A stretch of DNA of 64,000 nucleotides from an uncultured Lachnospiraceae bacterium (lineage in GTDB: Bacteria; Bacillota; Clostridia; Lachnospirales; Lachnospiraceae), in the NCBI GenBank assembly GCA_910589105.1, contig CAJUST010000010.1, positions 1 through 64,000 of the forward strand. Reading direction: 5' to 3'. The notes below the pieces were generated by a model. It saw nothing but the letters and a program-made list of their open reading frames with translations, was not told the origin of the DNA and did not search any database. Shown here piece by piece: positions 17,690 to 26,276 of this stretch (its first letter is position 1; the number at the start of each line of letters is the position of its first letter). The translations under genes and the position numbers were made by a program.

Positions 17690-20263
17690 TTATTTTGCCA
17701 TTCTGCCACAACATTGCTTATACTTCTTGCCGCTTCCACACGGGCATGGAGCGTTTGGATAGACTTTCGCCTTATTTCGTTTTTTCGGCGCGTTTGCTGA
17801 CGAATCATCTTTATTCGTCCCTGTTACTTTCGCAACCTGTTCCCGTTCCACTTTCTGCTCAATCCTCATATGGTAGAGCATCCGCGCCGTGTCTTCCTGT
17901 ATGCTGGCTATCATTCCGTCAAACATATCAAAGCCGCTCATTTTATATTCTACAAGCGGATCTCTCTGCCCATATGCCTGTAAGCCGATTCCCTGACGGA
18001 GCTGATCCATGTCGTCAATATGATCCATCCACTTCCCGTCAATGACTTTCAAAAGGATTACGCGTTCTAACTCACGGAACTGCTCCGGCTCTGGAAATTC
18101 TGTTTCTTTCGTTTCATATAGTTTGACCGCGCGTTCTTTTAGGATATGCTTTAATTCTTTACTGCTTTTCATATCCGCAATGATATCCGGCGTGACAGGC
18201 TCTATGGGAATCATCGGAAGCAGGATTTCATTTAATTCTTTTATATCCCATTCTTCCGAAGACATCTCACTTGAAATGCAGGCGTCCACCACGGCTTCCA
18301 CACGGTCTGTAATCATTTTAAAGATGACGTCCCGCATATTTTCCCCATTGAGCACGCGGAGCCGTTCTGCATAGATGATTTCCCTCTGCTCATTCATCAC
18401 CTGATCATATTCCAAAAGATTTTTACGGATTCCAAAGTTATTGTACTCAATTTTACTCTGCGCTTTTTCAATCGCTCCAGAAAGCATTTTGTGCTGGATT
18501 TCTTCCCCATCGGGAACGCCTAACGCATTAAACATCGACATAAGTTTCTCGGAGCCAAACAAACGCATAAGGTCGTCTTCTAACGCAATGTAAAACTGTG
18601 ACTCTCCCGGATCGCCCTGACGGCCGGAACGTCCTCTAAGCTGATTGTCTATACGCCTTGATTCATGCCGCTCCGTTCCGATAATCTTAAGCCCTCCGGC
18701 CGCTTTCGCTTCGTCGTCTAACTTAATGTCGGTTCCACGTCCCGCCATATTCGTCGCGATCGTCACCGCCCCATGCTGCCCCGCCTGCGCTACGATCTCC
18801 GCCTCCTGCTCGTGGAACTTGGCATTTAAAACGTTGTGCGGGATGCCGCGTCTTTTTAAAAGTTTACTGATTTCTTCCGATATTTCAATCGTTATCGTGC
18901 CGACTAATACCGGCTGTCCCTTTGCATGCGCTTCCTCCACCGCATCACAGACTGCTTTAAATTTTTCTTTTTTCGTCTTATAGACTACGTCCTGCAAATC
19001 TTTTCTCTGCACTGGGACATTCGTCGGGATTTCAATTACGTCCATACTGTAAATGTCTCGAAATTCTTTTTCTTCTGTCAGGGCTGTTCCTGTCATGCCG
19101 CATTTTTTCTCGAATTTATTGAAAAAGTTCTGGAACGTAATTGTAGCTAACGTCTTGCTTTCACGCTTTACTTTGACGTGTTCTTTCGCTTCAATCGCCT
19201 GATGGAGCCCGTCCGAATAACGGCGCCCCGGCATAATTCGTCCGGTAAATTCGTCTACAATTAACACTTGATCGTCTTTTACGACATAATCCTGATCCCG
19301 AAACATCAAATGATGTGCGCGCAGCGCTAAAATAATATTGTGCTGGATTTCAAGATTTTCCGCATCAGCAAGGTTGTCTATACGGAAAAACTGTTCGACT
19401 TTTCTTACGCCTTCCTGCGTTAAGTTCACGACTTTGTCCTTTTCATTTACGACAAAATCGCCCGTTTCCTCAATTTCAACGCCCATAATCGCGTCCATTT
19501 TGGAAAACTCCTGACTTTCCTCACCGCGCGTAAGCTGCTGCGCCAATATGTCGCAAGCTTCATACAGCCGTGTGGACTTCCCGCTCTGACCCGATATAAT
19601 AAGCGGCGTCCGCGCTTCGTCGATTAATACAGAGTCCACTTCGTCAATAATCGCAAAATGAAGCCCACGCTGTACAAGTTCTTCTTTATAAATCACCATA
19701 TTGTCACGGAGATAGTCGAAACCAAGTTCATTATTCGTGATATAAGTAATATCGCAGTTATAGGCTTCGCGTCTTTCGTCATTGTCCATGGAATTTAATA
19801 CCACGCCGACTTTCAGTCCTAAAAATTCATGGACTTTTCCCATCCATTCCGCGTCACGCTTTGCCAGATAGTCATTGACTGTAACGACGCACACTCCCTT
19901 TTCTTCCAAAGCATTCAGATATGCGGGAAGCGTGGAAACGAGCGTTTTTCCTTCTCCTGTGCGCATTTCCGCAATACGACCCTGATGCAGGATAATTCCG
20001 CCGATTAACTGCACTCTGTAATGTTCCATATTCAGCGCGCGCCTTGCAGATTCCCTGACAGCGGCAAACGCTTCCGGAAGAAGCGAATCCAGTGATTCCC
20101 CTTCTTTATGCCTGTTTTTAAATTCTTTCGTCTTGTCACGAAGTTCTTCATCTGTCAGCGCCATCATGGCATCCCGATAAGACTCGATTTTGTTTACAAT
20201 TGGAGTAATCCTTTTTAACTCCCTCTCACTATGTGTTCCAAATAATTTTGTAAATGCTCCCAT
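17690..20263 (-). CDS. secA: Preprotein translocase ATPase SecA
   Basis: An 857-residue SecA, the motor driving unfolded preproteins through SecYEG. Visible are Walker A in MRTGEGKTLVS, the DEVDSVLIDEARTPLI block, the second nucleotide-binding region with TNMAGRGTDI, QLRGRSGRQGDPGES, and a C-terminal SEC-C zinc motif (PCPCGSGKKYKQCCG). The start at MGAFTKLFG follows TAGGAGAATAT; five extra upstream codons are possible but less well placed. Confidence 0.97.
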   Translation of the reverse strand: MGAFTKLFGTHSERELKRITPIVNKIESYRDAMMALTDEELRDKTKEFKNRHKEGESLDSLLPEAFAAVRESARRALNMEHYRVQLIGGIILHQGRIAEMRTGEGKTLVSTLPAYLNALEEKGVCVVTVNDYLAKRDAEWMGKVHEFLGLKVGVVLNSMDNDERREAYNCDITYITNNELGFDYLRDNMVIYKEELVQRGLHFAIIDEVDSVLIDEARTPLIISGQSGKSTRLYEACDILAQQLTRGEESQEFSKMDAIMGVEIEETGDFVVNEKDKVVNLTQEGVRKVEQFFRIDNLADAENLEIQHNIILALRAHHLMFRDQDYVVKDDQVLIVDEFTGRIMPGRRYSDGLHQAIEAKEHVKVKRESKTLATITFQNFFNKFEKKCGMTGTALTEEKEFRDIYSMDVIEIPTNVPVQRKDLQDVVYKTKKEKFKAVCDAVEEAHAKGQPVLVGTITIEISEEISKLLKRRGIPHNVLNAKFHEQEAEIVAQAGQHGAVTIATNMAGRGTDIKLDDEAKAAGGLKIIGTERHESRRIDNQLRGRSGRQGDPGESQFYIALEDDLMRLFGSEKLMSMFNALGVPDGEEIQHKMLSGAIEKAQSKIEYNNFGIRKNLLEYDQVMNEQREIIYAERLRVLNGENMRDVIFKMITDRVEAVVDACISSEMSSEEWDIKELNEILLPMIPIEPVTPDIIADMKSSKELKHILKERAVKLYETKETEFPEPEQFRELERVILLKVIDGKWMDHIDDMDQLRQGIGLQAYGQRDPLVEYKMSGFDMFDGMIASIQEDTARMLYHMRIEQKVEREQVAKVTGTNKDDSSANAPKKRNKAKVYPNAPCPCGSGKKYKQCCGRMAK

Positions 20264-20329
20264 ATATTCTCCTATCACCCATTTCAGAATGTTTTCTAAT
20301 TTGTGTTTCCCAGCTAAAAATACACTGCT

Positions 20330-20358
20330 ATTTTACCACTTTCTATAATCTGACGCAA
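20330..20358 (-). promoter_or_regulatory. Promoter for secA
   Basis: TTGCGT at 20353-20358 and TAAAAT at 20330-20335 with a 17-base spacer, about 65 bases before the secA start. Confidence 0.5.
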
Positions 20359-20414
20359 TAGCGAAAATTCCATGAAACAGATTTGGCAGTTTTTCCACTG
20401 CCGCACCCCTCCAT

Positions 20415-20443
20415 TTGCAAAACACATAATCCTGTGTTATACT
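20415..20443 (+). promoter_or_regulatory. Promoter for the TSCPD-domain gene
   Basis: TTGCAA (20415-20420) and TATACT (20438-20443) with a 17-base spacer, about 50 bases before the ATG at 20494. Confidence 0.6.
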
Positions 20444-20493
20444 GATTATATTTAAGATATCCAGTAAACGCGCAACACAGAAAGGAGCTGCAA

Positions 20494-20748
20494 ATGAAAT
20501 ATTCATACCGCACAAAAGGCACCTGTTCGTCCCTAATTGAACTGGAATTAGACGGAAACGTCGTCCATAATGTAAAATTTACCGGAGGGTGCGACGGAAA
20601 CCTAAAGGCAATCCCCCAATTAGTGGAGGGAATGACGGTAGATGAAATTGAAAAGCGTTTAAGCGGCATCCGATGCGGCTTTAAAAACACTTCCTGCGGC
20701 GATCAGCTTGCAAAAGCCTGCCGTCTCGCGCTTGAAAATAATGCTTGA
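20494..20748 (+). CDS. Small TSCPD-domain protein
   Basis: An 84-residue protein that is essentially one TSCPD domain, a module otherwise found at the C-terminus of B12-dependent ribonucleotide reductases. The cysteines are at GTCSS, GGCDGN, IRCGF and TSCGDQLA. Short stand-alone copies are common in Clostridia (a TIGR03905-like family), and their role is not known to me. The ATG follows AAAGGAGCTGCAA. It has its own promoter and a strong terminator, so it is a single-gene unit. Confidence 0.85.
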   Translation: MKYSYRTKGTCSSLIELELDGNVVHNVKFTGGCDGNLKAIPQLVEGMTVDEIEKRLSGIRCGFKNTSCGDQLAKACRLALENNA

Positions 20749-20761
20749 AACAACCGCCAAA

Positions 20762-20797
20762 AGATTTGACGTTTTCTTTTACGTCAAATCTTTTTTT
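20762..20797 (+). terminator. Intrinsic terminator
   Basis: AGATTTGACG and CGTCAAATCT form a perfect stem around a short loop, followed by seven T. It ends the TSCPD gene and precedes the MATE gene. Confidence 0.85.
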
Positions 20798-20831
20798 GGA
20801 ACTTTTGACAACAGAAAAGGAGAATGACCAT

Positions 20832-22157
20832 ATGAACAAAGATTTGACAACAGGGAACCCGACAGCCGTTTTATGGCGTTTTTGCCTGCCGCTGTTTGGC
20901 AGCATTCTATTTCAACAGCTTTATAATATTGCGGACAGCCTTGTAGCCGGAAAGTTTATTGGAGAAGGGGCGCTTGCCGCCGTTGGGAACAGTTATGAAA
21001 TTACATTGATTTTTATTGCGTTTGCATTTGGATGCAATATGGGATGCTCTGTCATTGTGTCGCAGTTTTTCGGAGCGGGAAAATACAGGGACGTGAAAAC
21101 AGCCGTCTCTACCTCTGTCCTTGCCACTGCGGCATTGTGCGCCCTGCTTATGCTCACCGGCATATTAGGCGGCGACTGGCTTTTAGATCTGATTCATACG
21201 CCGGACGAAATTTTTGCGGATTCAAAGACATATCTTAATATTTATGTATGGGGGCTTCCCTTCCTGTTTTTTTACAATCTCGCTACGGGCATTTTTACCT
21301 CAATGGGAGATTCGAAAACGCCATTTTTCTTTCTGGCCGCATCTTCCACGGCAAATATTGCCATGGATATTTTATTCGTAAAAATATTTGGCATGGGCGT
21401 TTCAGGCGTTGCGTGGGCGACGTTTCTTTGTCAGGGAATTAGCTGCCTGCTTGCGGCTGCCGCCGTGTGTTTGCGGCTTTCCAAAATGAAGACGGAAGCG
21501 TTTCCTCTATTTTCTTTCCCGATTTTAAAAAAAGTGGCGGCGATTGCCGCGCCAAGTATCATGCAGCAGAGTTTTATCTCCATCGGCAATATGATAATCC
21601 AAAGCGTCATCAACGGTTTTGGCCCCGGCGTAATTGCCGGATATGCGGCGGCCGTAAAACTGAACAATCTCGTCGTGACTTCCTTTACAACTTTGGGAAA
21701 TGGCATTTCAAATTTTACGGCGCAGAATATTGGAGCAAATAAGCCGGCGCGCATAAAAAAAGGGTTTTACGCCGGATTGAAAATGGTCTGGCTGTTATCT
21801 CTCCCGCTTTTTCTATGTTATTTTTTTGCCGGACATACCGTATTGGGACTATTTATGGAGCAGCCAACGGAAACCGCCATGCAGACAGGCGTCCTCTACT
21901 TAAAAATTTTGTCCCCATTCTACTTTATCATTTCCGCTAAATTAGTGGCGGACGGAATTTTACGGGGAGCGGGCATGATGGGAAAATTTATGGCGGCAAC
22001 GTTTACCGACCTTGCGTTACGCACGGCTCTCGCTGTCTTTCTTTCCAAAACTGCATTAGGGCAGACAGGCATATGGAGCGCTTGGCCGATTGGCTGGACT
22101 GCCGCTTCTGTTTTATCCATTGTTTTTTACCTCCGCAGGTTTCACGCCGCCTCATAA
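20832..22157 (+). CDS. MATE-family efflux transporter
   Basis: A 441-residue integral membrane protein with about 12 helices in two related halves, beginning PTAVLWRFCLPLFGSILFQQLYNI, split here as PTAVLWRFCLP then LFGSILFQQLYNIADSLVAG. The pattern IADSLVAGKFIGEGALAAVGNS is typical of the MATE/DinF group, sodium- or proton-driven exporters of drugs and cationic compounds. The ATG follows AAAGGAGAATGACCAT; a longer in-frame start would read through the terminator hairpin. The substrate cannot be told from sequence. Confidence 0.9.
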   Translation: MNKDLTTGNPTAVLWRFCLPLFGSILFQQLYNIADSLVAGKFIGEGALAAVGNSYEITLIFIAFAFGCNMGCSVIVSQFFGAGKYRDVKTAVSTSVLATAALCALLMLTGILGGDWLLDLIHTPDEIFADSKTYLNIYVWGLPFLFFYNLATGIFTSMGDSKTPFFFLAASSTANIAMDILFVKIFGMGVSGVAWATFLCQGISCLLAAAAVCLRLSKMKTEAFPLFSFPILKKVAAIAAPSIMQQSFISIGNMIIQSVINGFGPGVIAGYAAAVKLNNLVVTSFTTLGNGISNFTAQNIGANKPARIKKGFYAGLKMVWLLSLPLFLCYFFAGHTVLGLFMEQPTETAMQTGVLYLKILSPFYFIISAKLVADGILRGAGMMGKFMAATFTDLALRTALAVFLSKTALGQTGIWSAWPIGWTAASVLSIVFYLRRFHAAS

Positions 22158-22201
22158 ATTTTCTTTTTTAAGCCTGCTTTTCGTGGATTGCGCCGTTTTA
22201 T

Positions 22202-24454
22202 TTACCCTAAATTTTGAATCACATAAAGCGCCGCTTTTGGAATAGGCGATGAATCACTTTGCGGCTCCGCCGCATTCCCGAAAATTGCAAATGAATATTC
22301 CTTATATTCCCAAACTGCGATTACCTGTTCTTCTAAACAATACAGTTTTACATACACAGTCTGCCCCTGCTTCGCTGTCCCTTGCCACGTCTCGTCCGCT
22401 TCCTTTTCTTCTGCGAAGCGGGGGAACGGTATGTGTCCGTCCTTTACTGCCCACAGCGTACACTCCCCGCCAAATATTGCGTCATAATAGCGAATTTGAA
22501 TCTGATTTTCATCAGACTGCATCACTTTCCGCTTTTGAATCCAGCTTGTGTTTGGCGGCAATTCTACTGGGATTCCAATTTCCGTAATCACAGGTTCTTT
22601 TTCCAGTATAATGTATTTATCCAAAATATTGCCTGCATGGGCGGCAAAGGCTTCAAACCATTCCTGACCAGTAGAAGCTGTTTTTGCTTGAACGGGGATT
22701 TTTCCTTTTATCCCCAAAAGCTCCTCACAAACAAGCGCCATTATGTGGCCTTTGAGCCCTGTTTTTTCTTCCGGTTCTCCCTGATAAAAACGGTCTAAGC
22801 AGTATTGTATTGTAAATTCCCCATAATTACGCAATTCCATATACTCACCGTCATGCGCACGGATATAATCCTGTGGATTCGAAGATTCTTCCGGCAGGCT
22901 TTCACAAATCTGATTCAATAAATTTTCAATGATAAAATCCGTATCTAACTCCCCAGACTTTACCGCCTGCTTATAACAGGCCTGTGTCTGCCCCAAGACA
23001 AATTTCTGGCTGTCCAATCCATCTGCCGCCACCGACGCCGGAAACTTCCGCTTAACATCGGATGCAAAATAACTTCCGTCTCTGGGTTGCCAATACTCTT
23101 TCAAATGATACCCTTCCTGATCCAGCGTAAATGCCAGCGCAACCGGAACATGGGAACTGCCAACGTCTTTTATCCCATATGTAGAGAACGCATACTGGGC
23201 ATAATATGCCCAGCCATAAGCAGTGACTGTCTGTACCCCATTCTTTGCATCTTCCTTGCCATAGTCCGTTTCCAGTTTGGCAAAATCACAACAGGCAATA
23301 TCATATTCCGTTCCATAGCCGTCTGCATTATGTTCAAAAACAGCTTTTTGCGCCGCTTTTATTAAATCTGCATCAGATACGTTATATAACGCTGTTTCCG
23401 TTTCTGCTGCCTCCGTCCCTGTAAGCGGCGCCTCCTCCTCTTGGATTCTTACTACAGCTTCCGCTTCTTTTTCCGGTTTGCTCTTTTCCGGCGTTGGGTT
23501 TGTCGCAAGGCAGACTGCTCCGATGATACAGATAAGCCCTGCCGCCGCCCCAACGAAAGCTTTCTGCTTTTTATAGTTCATTATATTTTGAATGCGGCCT
23601 TTTAAGCTCCCTTCCCCAAAAGCCAGCGGCGCTCCCGCAATTCTCCATTTCCCTGTGGAAAGCCTTAACAGGGTTTTTGCATATTCTTCCCGCATATCGC
23701 CTTCCATATTCCGCATGACCGCTTCGTCACAGCTCATTTCCATGTCTTTTCCTGATAAGAGAAAAGAGAGCCAGACAAGCGGGGAAAACCAGTGCGCGCA
23801 AAGCGTAACATAAGCCGCCGCCCTTATCAGATTATCTTTTCTGTTTATATGGCATTGTTCATGCAAAATGACAAACTCGCGCTCACGCAAAGGAAGCGGA
23901 GACGGCAGATAAATCCGCGGCTTTAAAATCCCAAAAACAAACGGAGTTTCTATGTAATCCGCCAGATATATATTGTCCCGCAGTTTCATCGAACAGGCTA
24001 ATTTCCTTTGCAGTTTCACTGTGGAAACAATCCCTGCGACTGCCAAAACAACAACTCCCGCCAGCCAAATCACGCTCCAAAACGTCTCTGGCTGACGAAA
24101 GAACGCATCGTTTGGCATAGGCTCTAATTCTTTCGTAAGCCCTGACATCGGGATCTCCTTATACGCCTGCCCGACAGGTTCCTGCGCTCCTCCAGACATC
24201 TGCCCGGTTTGAAAGGATTGCGCCGTTTCCCCATTCGTGACGCCCGAGAGATCCAGAACATTCAACACAGAAAAAATGGAGGAAAACGTAACCGGACAAA
24301 TCAGGCGGAACCATACAATTCCCCATAAAAAGTACGAATACCGCTTCGGCGCCTTTTGCAATAATAAACGGATTCCTAACACCAGAAGGATTGCTATACT
24401 GCCTGTCATATCCATGCTTAAAATTTGAGAGAAGATTTCTTGCAGCCTGTCCAT
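22202..24454 (-). CDS. BlaR1/MecR1-like M56 metallopeptidase sensor
   Basis: A 750-residue membrane protein. The first about 300 residues hold several transmembrane helices and the zinc site HEQCH (HExxH type), as in BlaR1. In that family a signal outside the cell activates the metalloprotease, which leads to loss of the BlaI repressor. The external C-terminal part (about 330-750) does not look like the penicillin-binding sensor of classic BlaR1, so the signal may be something other than a beta-lactam. It starts four bases after the BlaI-type gene, with GGGGAGGGGG as ribosome site inside that gene's end. Confidence 0.88.
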   Translation of the reverse strand: MDRLQEIFSQILSMDMTGSIAILLVLGIRLLLQKAPKRYSYFLWGIVWFRLICPVTFSSIFSVLNVLDLSGVTNGETAQSFQTGQMSGGAQEPVGQAYKEIPMSGLTKELEPMPNDAFFRQPETFWSVIWLAGVVVLAVAGIVSTVKLQRKLACSMKLRDNIYLADYIETPFVFGILKPRIYLPSPLPLREREFVILHEQCHINRKDNLIRAAAYVTLCAHWFSPLVWLSFLLSGKDMEMSCDEAVMRNMEGDMREEYAKTLLRLSTGKWRIAGAPLAFGEGSLKGRIQNIMNYKKQKAFVGAAAGLICIIGAVCLATNPTPEKSKPEKEAEAVVRIQEEEAPLTGTEAAETETALYNVSDADLIKAAQKAVFEHNADGYGTEYDIACCDFAKLETDYGKEDAKNGVQTVTAYGWAYYAQYAFSTYGIKDVGSSHVPVALAFTLDQEGYHLKEYWQPRDGSYFASDVKRKFPASVAADGLDSQKFVLGQTQACYKQAVKSGELDTDFIIENLLNQICESLPEESSNPQDYIRAHDGEYMELRNYGEFTIQYCLDRFYQGEPEEKTGLKGHIMALVCEELLGIKGKIPVQAKTASTGQEWFEAFAAHAGNILDKYIILEKEPVITEIGIPVELPPNTSWIQKRKVMQSDENQIQIRYYDAIFGGECTLWAVKDGHIPFPRFAEEKEADETWQGTAKQGQTVYVKLYCLEEQVIAVWEYKEYSFAIFGNAAEPQSDSSPIPKAALYVIQNLG

Positions 24455-24458
24455 CTGC

Positions 24459-24818
24459 CTACCCCCTCCCCTTATGAATCAGATCCATGATTTCTGAAAC
24501 TTCTGCATCCGACAGTTTTTTCCTTGCAGTAAACGCAGCGATAAACGCCGGAAGGGAACCGTCAAAAGACTCCTCTAAAAATTGCTCCCCCTGAATGACG
24601 TAAAAATCCTGACGGCTTATCCTAGACGACACAATTCCGTCATTATTTTGAAAAATGCCCTTCTCACATAATTTTCTTAACACGTTATACGCCGTCGGCC
24701 GCTTCCAGTTTAATTCTTTGGCGCAAATTTTTGCCAATTCCCTAGAGTGAATTGGCTCATTTTTCCAAATTATTTCTGCAAAACGCGTTTCTACAACGCC
24801 CAGATTTGTATCAATCAT
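24459..24818 (-). CDS. BlaI/MecI-family transcriptional repressor
   Basis: A 119-residue winged-helix protein of the BlaI/MecI (penicillinase repressor) family, with EIIWKNEPIHSRELAKIC and WKRPTAYNVLRKLCEKGIF forming the DNA-binding region. It pairs with the M56 peptidase gene immediately downstream, and probably represses its own operon at the dyad at 24844-24861, which overlaps the -10 element. Confidence 0.9.
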   Translation of the reverse strand: MIDTNLGVVETRFAEIIWKNEPIHSRELAKICAKELNWKRPTAYNVLRKLCEKGIFQNNDGIVSSRISRQDFYVIQGEQFLEESFDGSLPAFIAAFTARKKLSDAEVSEIMDLIHKGRG

Positions 24819-24843
24819 AAAACCGCCTCCAGTTCATCTCGAA

Positions 24844-24884
24844 TAAACTAAATGTAGTTTACACCAAATGAACTGGATTGTCAA
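24844..24884 (-). promoter_or_regulatory. Autoregulated promoter and BlaI-type operator
   Basis: TTGACA (24879-24884) and TAAACT (24856-24861) are separated by 17 bases. The -10 lies inside a perfect dyad, TAAACTA-4 bases-TAGTTTA (24844-24861). A second, wider inverted repeat flanks it: TCCAGTTCAT at 24828-24837 and ATGAACTGGA at 24868-24877. This layout fits a repressor site for the adjacent BlaI-type protein. Confidence 0.65.
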
Positions 24885-24902
24885 TATGGATAAACCGCTG
24901 AC

Positions 24903-25377
24903 TTAAAGCAATTCTTGCATTAACTTCAACTGATACTCTTTATCCCATGCCGCCCGTTTTAAATCCTCTGTCCGGTTTTGTTCTAATAAAATCATGTTAA
25001 GGTCATTTACCTGCTCTATTCCCTGTTTAATTCCCCGTTCTATCCCTTTTTCAATATTCTCCTGCTCCCGCATTAATAATGTCATATATTCATGCCTCCA
25101 TTTCCTGTTTTGCTCCCTGAACCGCTTCTTCTAATTTTTCCGTAAAAGTATCCTTTGGCTCTTTTCCTGACACATAATCTAAAAATGCCCTTAATCCTTC
25201 GTTTACGTCTTCCTTAATACTTTGCGTATTTAAAAAGATCTTCCTTACGCCATCTTCTAAGGCTATGTTTGGGTTCTCCAAACACATATTTTGAAACGTA
25301 TATTTTTGCCTGCCTTCCTGAAATAAATCAAACATACAGATAAATATAATATAGCACGGATTCAGCCGCTTATAATG
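24903..25377 (-). pseudogene. Decayed Rpn/PD-(D/E)XK transposase-family gene
   Basis: Two neighbouring frames, 25090-25335 and 24903-25085, carry the C-terminal half of the Rpn-type (recombination-promoting nuclease/transposase) family: KIFLNTQ, LRAFLDYVSGKEPKD, KLEEAVQGAKQ, then WRHEYMTLLMREQENIEKGIERG. The frame changes between AKQ and WRHEY (about 25097-25108), so one base was gained or two lost. Coding-like sequence also extends upstream of the first Met (YKRLNPCYIIFICMFDLF) up to an in-frame stop near 25380. The nuclease N-terminus is absent. This is a dead remnant. Confidence 0.75.
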
Positions 25378-25557
25378 CTGCCCATACTATTTGTTTGCTC
25401 TCTTTTTTAATTTTACCCGTTCACCCCGTATAACCCCAGACGTATGCGTTATCCATGTATTCTATAAATATTATACACGCCAACAAATAAAAGCACAACG
25501 GAATCCTCTAAATGATTCCTTCTTTCCATAGGAATCCCAAGGCAAAACAGGAAGCAT

Positions 25558-25586
25558 TTGACAAGCTTTTCCCAAACCCTTATAGT
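25558..25586 (+). promoter_or_regulatory. SigA-type promoter
   Basis: TTGACA (25558-25563), a 17-base spacer and TATAGT (25581-25586), just before the small gene at 25623. It implies that translation starts downstream of about 25593. Confidence 0.7.
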
Positions 25587-25622
25587 AAAACTAAACTATT
25601 AAAAAAGGAGCCGATCCATGCC

Positions 25623-25916
25623 ATGGTGCAAAGAAAAGACCTTCTAACCTTTCAGTTTTATAAAAAAGAAAAATTCACAGGAAGCTGCTGCGGCATCCGT
25701 TATTTAATCCGGAAAGAAACCCAAGATGAATCAGACGTTTTTGCTTTATATACATGGAATGGCCCTTATGCCTTTGCGTCCACTCCTGAAACGGAACGAA
25801 CCAAACACACATTCCCCTTTACCGAGGAATCCTTAACCGAAATTGCCGCCTGTATAAATGCCGCCTGCCAGACAAAACAGAACAAAAATGAAATCCCCTC
25901 TTTACCTTCTATCTGA
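25623..25916 (+). CDS. Conserved small protein of unknown function
   Basis: A 97-residue protein beginning MVQRKDLLTFQFYKKEKFTG. An in-frame Met 37 codons upstream lies before the promoter, so this start, behind AAAAAAGGAG, is preferred although the spacing (12 bases) is long. Visible stretches are GIRYLIRKE, LYTWNGPYAFASTP and PFTEESLTEIAACINAA. It is soluble, with no cysteine motif or signal peptide. I do not recognise a named family. It is separated from leuA by a T-box leader, so it is its own unit. Confidence 0.65.
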   Translation: MVQRKDLLTFQFYKKEKFTGSCCGIRYLIRKETQDESDVFALYTWNGPYAFASTPETERTKHTFPFTEESLTEIAACINAACQTKQNKNEIPSLPSI

Positions 25917-25944
25917 AATATGTTATGATGCCTTTTATAAAAAG

Positions 25945-26220
25945 ACTATGAAAAGGAATAGTACCTGTCCATTCAGATTACAGAGAGCCGCCGGCTGGTG
26001 CAAGACGGCAGATGAAGCTCAGGGAACTCACCTTGGAGTCGCTGCCCGAAATCCCAACGAGAGTAGACGCAGACGGAATTCTCCCGCCGTTATCCGGGAA
26101 AGGTATACGGATTATAATTTCCCGTACCGCAGAGCGCATGATTTTTCCATGAATTAGAGTGGTACCGCGTAAGATGTCTTACGTCTCTAAACATTGTATA
26201 GAGGCGCAGGGCTTTTTTTA
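25945..26220 (+). promoter_or_regulatory. T-box riboswitch (leucine) controlling leuA
   Basis: A long leader with the conserved T-box AGAGTGGTACCGCG (26156-26169). The stem I part (from about 25981) has GAACTCACC, whose CTC at 26027-26029 is a fitting leucine specifier codon. A terminator hairpin with CGTCTCTA and TAGAGGCG arms and a T-run (about 26191-26218) ends it. Uncharged leucine tRNA would bind the specifier and T-box and allow read-through into leuA, which starts at 26277. Confidence 0.92.
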
Positions 26221-26276
26221 TACCAAAAACAAGCCCTGACCGCTGAAACGATTTCAGAAAGTGAGGATATGGATTT

